Below, piece after piece: positions 59,801 through 64,000 of a stretch of 64,000 nt of DNA (its first letter is position 1; each line of letters opens with the position of its first letter). Below the pieces are notes generated by a model, which searched no databases, was not told the DNA's origin, and was given only the letters and a program-made list of their open reading frames with translations. The stretch is from Phytoactinopolyspora mesophila. GTDB lineage: Bacteria > Actinomycetota > Actinomycetes > Jiangellales > Jiangellaceae. The DNA is taken from positions 496,001 through 560,000 of the forward strand of contig NZ_WLZY01000001.1 of NCBI RefSeq assembly GCF_010122465.1, given 5' to 3'. A program made the position numbers and the translations under genes.

Positions 59801-60142
59801 CCGGGCCCGCGCTGTCAGGGTGTGGAAGCGGTGCGCGTCCAGGGCGTCGGGCTGCACTTTCAGAACATAGCCGGCCGGTTGATGTACGAGCACACGGCGG
59901 CCGTCCGGTGCCGCTGATTCGAGCACTCTGCGCAACTGCGAGACCTTGGTCTGCAGCGTGTTGATGGCCCGGGCCGGAGGCGCGGCACCCCACAGGTGGT
60001 CGATCAGGCGGTCGGCGGAAACGGGCTGGCCGAGGTTGACCAGCAGGCTGGCCAGGAGGGCACGCACCTTTGCTTCGGGTACGGCGACTGGCTCACCCTC
60101 CGCCGTCCACACCGCGAGTGGCCCGAGAACGCTGAACCGCAT
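56834..60142 (-). CDS. AfsR/SARP-type regulator: DNA-binding, BTAD, NTPase and TPR domains
   Basis: An 1102-residue regulator. Residues 1-95 form an OmpR-type winged helix (FSVLGPLAVWTAEGEPVAVPEAKVRALLASLLVN), 97-245 the bacterial transcriptional activation domain ('LDAHRFHTLTARAREA' to 'LDPGAELVALQQSIL'), and about 290-600 an NB-ARC-like ATPase with Walker A TGPGGVGKTRLA, Walker B 'AVLVLDNCEHL' and 'LRILTTSREPL'. A long series of TPR-like helices runs from about 680 to the end. Such proteins activate secondary-metabolite or cell-cycle genes. It is divergent from two imine-reductase-like genes, the likeliest targets. Confidence 0.93.
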   Translation of the reverse strand: MRFSVLGPLAVWTAEGEPVAVPEAKVRALLASLLVNLGQPVSADRLIDHLWGAAPPARAINTLQTKVSQLRRVLESAAPDGRRVLVHQPAGYVLKVQPDALDAHRFHTLTARAREAREPQDRAEGLAAALSLWRGAALADFRDEPFAQAAITRLEEDRLVALEEQAEARLELGEHAQLAVELADLVALHPLRERLRAAHIRALYGGGRPSEALASYHNLRERLADELGLDPGAELVALQQSILRQDPALTPGAGTTGSPVSAPASESAAPAPGVPQAPELSQNSVPAPLTTIVGRAQAIDEIHDLLRGRRLITLTGPGGVGKTRLALAVAARLAGPGIGSSVASGGIWFAELAAVPRPAARAGHDTVADIADLIASTLGIRDDSGNAASATLPGASTLDRLARSLHGRDAVLVLDNCEHLIEPVAELAGRLLGSAPGLRILTTSREPLGVAGEHVQRVPPLELPAAAATDPEILESFSAMQLFVARAAAAAPGFALTAENAAEAAAICRRLDGIPLAIELAASRVPGLGVSELAARMDDRFQLLTAGKRGVPARQRTLRAMIDWSWELLEPTERTVLRRLAAHSGGATLASAEAVCADTVVPIQEVAPALARLVDQSLVVATQHDSETRYGLLESVATYCQERLAEAGEAMAAAGRQRRYYLELAEHAEAHLRDNEQCRWLRRLTLETANLRLAIDTAITENAVDDALRLVNALAWGWYLRGRRREAIRTLGRVLDMDATASAALTARARSWYAGLNALDRGQRSEPADAVLKLFDDTSDPEGRAYAHWLLGYAEYGFGNLALSERLADEALASFERSGHRWGTAASLVLKAAQAVFHGDLPAVLRYGEQAAAIFTQLGDGWGRLEAIDVLGTHAEITGDYEAAQALYEEGRGIAEYLEMWSEYSSMLSRMGRIALLLGDYARADHLHQQAADLAARHDDLPNEEMAGLGLALSARRQGHLDTAERHLLRWLEWNHQLEAHYGTSLIRAELGFVAELRGDAEAARIHHTQSLAGARSTGDPRAVALALEGLAGAASLDGHHTWAARLLGASTTLRERVGAPLPPAERTDVDRITARVRHSLGEPVFSEEFATGTELTPDDLV

Positions 60143-60285
60143 TCGCCCACGTTAACCCAGCGCACCGACAGCAACGGGCCACGTCGTGCGTAGACCCCCA
60201 GCGAAACCCCAGCCGTTCGTGAGCGCCACCGCGCATGGTCGATAACACGTCGAACGCACTGGGCACCAGCCATGGAGAAGACATC

Positions 60286-61161
60286 ATGAACTCACTGCCG
60301 AAAGCCCCCGTCACCGTCCTCGGCCTCGGACCGATGGGCAGCGCCCTGGCCAGTACATTGGTCGAGAATGGGCACCCCACGACGGTCTGGAACCGGACCG
60401 CCAGCAAGGCCGAGCCTCTCGTGGCCATGGGCGCCACCGCAGCCGCCACCGTCGACGAGGCGGTGCACGCAAGCCCCCTGGTGATCGTTAACGTCATCGA
60501 TTACGACGCCGTCGACGCCATTCTCGGCCCGGTGGCCCATGAGTTGACTGGCATGACGGTGGTCAATCTCACGAACGATTCGCCGGACCGGGCTCGCGCG
60601 ATGGCGCGGTGGGCCAACGATCATGGGTTCGACTACCTCGACGGCTCGATCATGACGCCCACCGAATCGATCGGACGCCCGGAGGCCGTCTTCCTCTACA
60701 GCGGCTCGGAAGAGCTGTACGAGAAGCATCGGGACACGTTGTCCACTCTCGGTGGCACGGCGTCCTATCTGGGGAGTGACCCTGGACGAGCGGCGAGCTT
60801 CGACGTCGCGCTGCTCGACATCTTCTGGACCGGCATGACGGGAGTGGCGCACTCTTTCGCGCTGGCCCGGGCGGAAGGGATCACGCCGACCGAATTCCTG
60901 CCCTTCGCTCAGGGAATCGTCGAACTGGTGCGCGACATAGCCCCAGAGATCGCCAAACACGCCGAACTCGGCGAATATCCGGGCGACGACTCGAACCTCA
61001 TTTCCACAGCGGCCGGATTGACGCACATCATCCACGCCGCGCAAGCGCGCAACGTCGACGCCAGCGTCCTGCGAAGCGTCGTAGGGCTCGTCGATCAGGT
61101 CATCCAGGCAGGTCACGGTGGAGACAGCTTCTCGCGGATGGTCGAAGCTTTCAGCCGCTGA
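60286..61161 (+). CDS. NAD(P)-dependent oxidoreductase, imine-reductase-like (first copy)
   Basis: A 291-residue enzyme of the beta-hydroxyacid dehydrogenase/imine reductase class. The nucleotide motif 'VTVLGLGPMGSALASTLVENGHPTTVWNRT' is at residues 8-38; the NRT end favours NADPH. The dimer-swapped helical domain contains 'ALLDIFWTGMTGVAHSFALARAEG', where imine reductases keep the catalytic Asp or Tyr; here an Asp is present. The start at ATG 60286 follows a GGAGAAG. It is the first of three plus-strand genes; the second copy begins 24 bases downstream. Confidence 0.88.
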   Translation: MNSLPKAPVTVLGLGPMGSALASTLVENGHPTTVWNRTASKAEPLVAMGATAAATVDEAVHASPLVIVNVIDYDAVDAILGPVAHELTGMTVVNLTNDSPDRARAMARWANDHGFDYLDGSIMTPTESIGRPEAVFLYSGSEELYEKHRDTLSTLGGTASYLGSDPGRAASFDVALLDIFWTGMTGVAHSFALARAEGITPTEFLPFAQGIVELVRDIAPEIAKHAELGEYPGDDSNLISTAAGLTHIIHAAQARNVDASVLRSVVGLVDQVIQAGHGGDSFSRMVEAFSR

Positions 61162-61185
61162 GAGTCAACACGAAAGGAAGAACAA

Positions 61186-62073
61186 ATGAAAGAAACGACG
61201 AAGAAACCGGTGACCGTGCTGGGACTGGGCGATATGGGCGCGGCATTGGCGAACGCACTGCTGGAGAACGGCCACCCCGTCACGGTGTGGAATCGCTCGC
61301 AGGCCAAGGCGGATCCGCTCGTGGCCAAGGGCGCGGCGCGAGGCTCCACCGTGGCCGACGCGATCAGCGCCAGTCCGCTGGTGCTTGTCTGCCTGCTCGA
61401 CCACGCCAGCGTGCACGCCGTGCTCGACCCAGCCGCTGACGGACTGGCTGGCCGGGTTCTGGTCAATGTCACCTCCGGGAGCCCGGACGAGGCCCGCGAG
61501 CTGGCCGGGTGGGCGGCCGGCCAGAACGTCAAGGGGTTCCTCGATGGGGGCATCATGGCGATTCCGTCCATGATCGGCGGACCGGGCGCTCTGGTCCTCT
61601 ACAGCGGATCCCGGGCGGCCTTCGAGGCCCACGAAGAGACTCTGGGCGCGATGGGCGCTGCGACGTTCGTCGGTGACGACGCCGGACTCGCGCCGCTGCT
61701 GGATCTGGCCATGCTGGCCGGGATGTACGGCATGTTCGGTGGCTTCCTGCAGGCGATGGCCTTCATCGGGACAGAACGGGTCGAACCCGAGGAGTTCACG
61801 ACCTCGTTGCTGATTCCGTGGCTCCAGGCGATGACCGGCGCGTTGCCGGAGATGGCTCGGCAAATCGCCGCTGGTGACTACTCGTCCACGGGTTCGAGCC
61901 TGGCTATGCAGACATCGGGCGTGGGTTTCGTCGCGTTCAGCGAGTCCCTCGGGGTCAGCGGCGAGCTCATGGCTCCGCTGGAGCGGCTGATGAAACAGCG
62001 GGTCGCCGACGGCCACGGTGACGACGATCTGTCCAGCGTCGTCGAGCTGATCGCCAAGCCGTCGGACCGATGA
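61186..62073 (+). CDS. NAD(P)-dependent oxidoreductase, imine-reductase-like (second copy)
   Basis: A 295-residue paralogue of the preceding protein, with 'VTVLGLGDMGAALANALLENGHPVTVWNRSQAK'. In the helical region the aligned segment is 'LDLAMLAGMYGMFGGFLQAMAFIG': the Asp of the first copy's 'LLDIFW' is replaced by Ala-Gly and a Tyr appears nearby, so substrate or stereochemistry may differ. AAAGGAAG precedes the ATG. The stop overlaps sequence leading to the LLM gene, all in one operon. Confidence 0.88.
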   Translation: MKETTKKPVTVLGLGDMGAALANALLENGHPVTVWNRSQAKADPLVAKGAARGSTVADAISASPLVLVCLLDHASVHAVLDPAADGLAGRVLVNVTSGSPDEARELAGWAAGQNVKGFLDGGIMAIPSMIGGPGALVLYSGSRAAFEAHEETLGAMGAATFVGDDAGLAPLLDLAMLAGMYGMFGGFLQAMAFIGTERVEPEEFTTSLLIPWLQAMTGALPEMARQIAAGDYSSTGSSLAMQTSGVGFVAFSESLGVSGELMAPLERLMKQRVADGHGDDDLSSVVELIAKPSDR

Positions 62074-62135
62074 CGGCGGACGGCGGCAGGCCACGGCACC
62101 ACCGACCTGATCGACCAACTCATGAGGAGGACCAC

Positions 62136-63065
62136 ATGAATAGCCCGACGGCTGCCAGTAGGAGCCAGACAGTTGCCAACCGGACGTACGCCGACCTCAG
62201 TTATGCCGGTCCGATGCGGGTGGGTGTCATGGTGATGGCCGACGCGCCGATGCCGCAGCTCATGGATCGGATCAGCAGGACCGAGGAGCTCGGCTTCGAC
62301 CAGCTATTCCTGGCCGACCACCTGGCCCACCCGTTCGCGCCGGGCACCACCTGGTTCGACTACGGCAGCCTGCTGGGCGCCGCGGCCATGCGCACCGAGC
62401 GGATCCGGATCGGCACGATGGTGAGCAACCCGATCCTGCGGCCACCGGCGCTGCTGGCACGGGAGGCCGTCACTGTGGATCACCTCTCCGGTGGCCGGCT
62501 GGAGTTGGGCATCGGCGCAGGCATTATCGAACTAGATCACCACGCCACGGGCACCGAGCCGTGGACGGTCGGGGAGCGCGTCGGGCGTTTCGTGGAGTAC
62601 GCCCAGATTGTCGATGAGTTGTTGCGTGCGGATGGTGACGTGTACGACTTCCACGGCAAGTGGCTCCGGGTGAGCGGCCTGCCGACGAATCCCGGACCGA
62701 TGCAGCGCCCCCGGCCGCCGATCATCGTCGGCGGGCAGGCGCCCACCATCTTGCGGGTCGCGGCTGAGCGCGCGGACATCTGGAACACGATCGGCCGGAT
62801 GGACGCGACGGTCGCGGAGAACATCGAGCTGACCCGGGAGCAGAACCGAAGGCTCGACGAGCTCACCGAAGAGATCGGGCGCGATCCGAAATCGTTGCGC
62901 CGCTCCGTCGCGATCGACCCGTTCACGGCCCCCGAAGGTTTCGAGGAGCAGGTGGAGCGCTTCGCGGCGGTCGGCTTCGACGAGTTCTTCTTCACCTGGC
63001 CCGACGACGCGCACGTGGGCGAGCTCGAACGCATCGCGAAGACCTTGCCGGCCCTGCGCGACTAA
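62136..63065 (+). CDS. LLM class flavin-dependent oxidoreductase
   Basis: A 309-residue luciferase-like TIM-barrel enzyme using FMN or F420. 'MRVGVMVMADAPMPQLMDRISRTEELGFDQLFLADHL' is the first strand-helix unit; 'TERIRIGTMVSNPILRPPALLAREAVTVDHLSGGRLELGIGAGI' is the family core; 'PPIIVGGQAPTILRVAAERADIWN' follows. The substrate is unknown. AGGAGG lies six bases before the ATG. With the two imine-reductase-like genes it forms a redox operon divergent from the SARP-type regulator. Confidence 0.9.
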   Translation: MNSPTAASRSQTVANRTYADLSYAGPMRVGVMVMADAPMPQLMDRISRTEELGFDQLFLADHLAHPFAPGTTWFDYGSLLGAAAMRTERIRIGTMVSNPILRPPALLAREAVTVDHLSGGRLELGIGAGIIELDHHATGTEPWTVGERVGRFVEYAQIVDELLRADGDVYDFHGKWLRVSGLPTNPGPMQRPRPPIIVGGQAPTILRVAAERADIWNTIGRMDATVAENIELTREQNRRLDELTEEIGRDPKSLRRSVAIDPFTAPEGFEEQVERFAAVGFDEFFFTWPDDAHVGELERIAKTLPALRD

Positions 63066-63090
63066 GCAAGGCGCGATGACCGCCAGCACC

Positions 63091-63179
63091 GGTGATCGTC
63101 AGTACGTTGTGGTCGTGATCCCGCGACCACAACGTACTGACGATCACCTCATAGGGACCACAGCGTACTGACGATCACC
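63091..63179. repeat. Dispersed hairpin repeat, family A copy 3
   Basis: The left arm 63091-63115 (beginning GGTGATCGTCAGTACG, ending TGTGGTCG) pairs perfectly over 25 bases with 63124-63148 around an eight-base loop. A second right arm follows at 63156-63179 with one changed base. The inner bases (TACG) differ from copies 1 and 2, but the arms remain complementary. It lies between convergent genes 26 bases beyond the LLM stop. Confidence 0.85.
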
Positions 63180-63221
63180 GGGCGAGGAGAGACTCCACGA
63201 GCCGGAATCGAAGCCCCTGGA

Positions 63222-64000
63222 TCACTGGCGGCGGCGGGGCTGAACCCTGCGGGTCTGCAACGTGCTGCGGGTCTTGTCGAGGGCGGCGAGCGTCTCCTCG
63301 TAGCGGCGATGTGCCACGCCGACGAACAGGCAGTCGACCACCGCGAGCTGGGCGATGCGGCTGGCCATCGCCCCGGAGCGGAATGTGGTCTCCCGCGCGG
63401 CCGTCATGAGGACGTAGTCGGCGTGCCCGCCCAGCGGAGATCGGGGGACGTTGGTGACGGCGATGGTGGTGGCACCGTTCTGTTTGGCGACGTGCAGCAT
63501 GTCGACTGTGTCCGCCGTGGTTCCGGCATGCGAGATGGCGACGGCGACGTCCTCGGTGGTGAGCAACGATGCGGAAGTGAGCGCGACGTGGGGGTCGGAC
63601 ACACCGGAGGCGAACAGCCCGATGCGGCGCAGCTTCTGATGCAAGTCTTCAGCGACGACGCCCGAGGCTCCGGCGCCGTAGATGTCGATCTTGCGTGCGG
63701 TGGTCACGGCGTCCACAGCCAGCTCGAGGGTGTTCAGATCGAGTGCGGCGACGGTGTCTTCGATCGCTTGGGCATCGTTGGCGGTGATCTTGGCCACGAT
63801 GGTCCGGAGGTCGTCCGTGGCGTTGATAGTGCCGTCGATCGGGCCGTGATGTGAGGTCGCTTCCTGAAGCGTCACATCACGCGTCAGGGCCATCCGTAGA
63901 TCCGGGTAGCCCCGGAAGCCCACGGCCCGGCAGAATCGGAGCACCGTCGCCTCGGACGTCATGCATTGTTCAGCGAGTTTACTGATCGAACTCTCGGAAA
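63222..64000 (-). CDS. MurR/RpiR family transcriptional regulator, 5' end outside the window
   Basis: At least 259 residues; the frame continues past the right edge, so the start is missing. The N-terminal HTH_6 is partly present ('ESSISKLAEQCMTSEATVLRFCRAVGFRGYPDLRMAL'). The SIS sugar-phosphate domain follows ('KIDIYGAGASGVVAEDLHQKLRRIGLFASGVSDPHVALTSASLLTTEDVAVAISHAGTTADTVDML'). It binds a sugar phosphate such as MurNAc-6-P or GlcNAc-6-P; the GISGxS-type loop reads GAGASG. It probably controls genes beyond the window. Confidence 0.92.
   Translation of the reverse strand, partial: SESSISKLAEQCMTSEATVLRFCRAVGFRGYPDLRMALTRDVTLQEATSHHGPIDGTINATDDLRTIVAKITANDAQAIEDTVAALDLNTLELAVDAVTTARKIDIYGAGASGVVAEDLHQKLRRIGLFASGVSDPHVALTSASLLTTEDVAVAISHAGTTADTVDMLHVAKQNGATTIAVTNVPRSPLGGHADYVLMTAARETTFRSGAMASRIAQLAVVDCLFVGVAHRRYEETLAALDKTRSTLQTRRVQPRRRQ

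Overview
The window is chromosomal DNA from a high-GC actinobacterium (Actinomycetota). The evidence is strong G/C bias at third codon positions, GAF-ANTAR proteins, a very large SARP/AfsR-type regulator, WYL, MerR and ROK regulators, several apparently leaderless genes, and GGTTT-N15/16-GGGTA promoters of the sigma-F/sigma-B stress type. Lipoprotein signals, MMPL, EamA and carbohydrate ABC transporters fit a free-living soil-type organism. I cannot name the genus from the sequence. No rRNA, tRNA, CRISPR array or phage module was seen. || Layout. 0-7 kb is accessory: the end of a MOSC gene, a GAF-ANTAR sensor, a Fic toxin with a tiny VbhA-like antitoxin, a decayed IS3 element beside a frameshifted methyltransferase, and several unrecognised genes. 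7.4-20 kb is metabolic and regulatory: a MerR operon with its promoter, RtcB, GNAT, SDR, a P1 peptidase with a dicarboxylate/amino-acid symporter, TetR with P450, and EamA with LysR. 20-30 kb resembles a general-stress locus: GAF-ANTAR, DUF6343, DUF1028, a stress-type SDR, FUSC, small membrane and acidic proteins and SRPBCC, several with sigma-F-like promoters. It also holds a Ku remnant and a three-gene operon ending in an unknown 480-residue protein. || 33-43 kb is the most coherent system: a PhnR-like LysR, an intracellular and a secreted endonuclease/exonuclease/phosphatase-fold enzyme that are close paralogues, a UgpB-like lipoprotein, a HAD phosphatase, a UgpC-like ATPase, two permeases and an EamA transporter. 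I read it as a scavenging route for an organic phosphorus compound: cleave outside, import, cleave and dephosphorylate inside. 50-57 kb is an amino-sugar/oligosaccharide operon (binding lipoprotein, two permeases, NagZ-like GH3) with a ROK repressor; the ROK gene and the operon share a 12-base operator-like sequence. 57-64 kb has the 1102-residue regulator divergent from two imine-reductase-like enzymes and an LLM flavin oxidoreductase, then the start-truncated end of an RpiR regulator. || Between genes lie several dispersed repeat families. One is a 21-25 bp hairpin found three times, whose arm sequence changes between copies while pairing is kept. A second hairpin family occurs twice, a third element occurs twice, and one 250 bp stretch holds a tandem array. 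These, the Fic/VbhA pair and the organophosphorus locus are the main points for follow-up.
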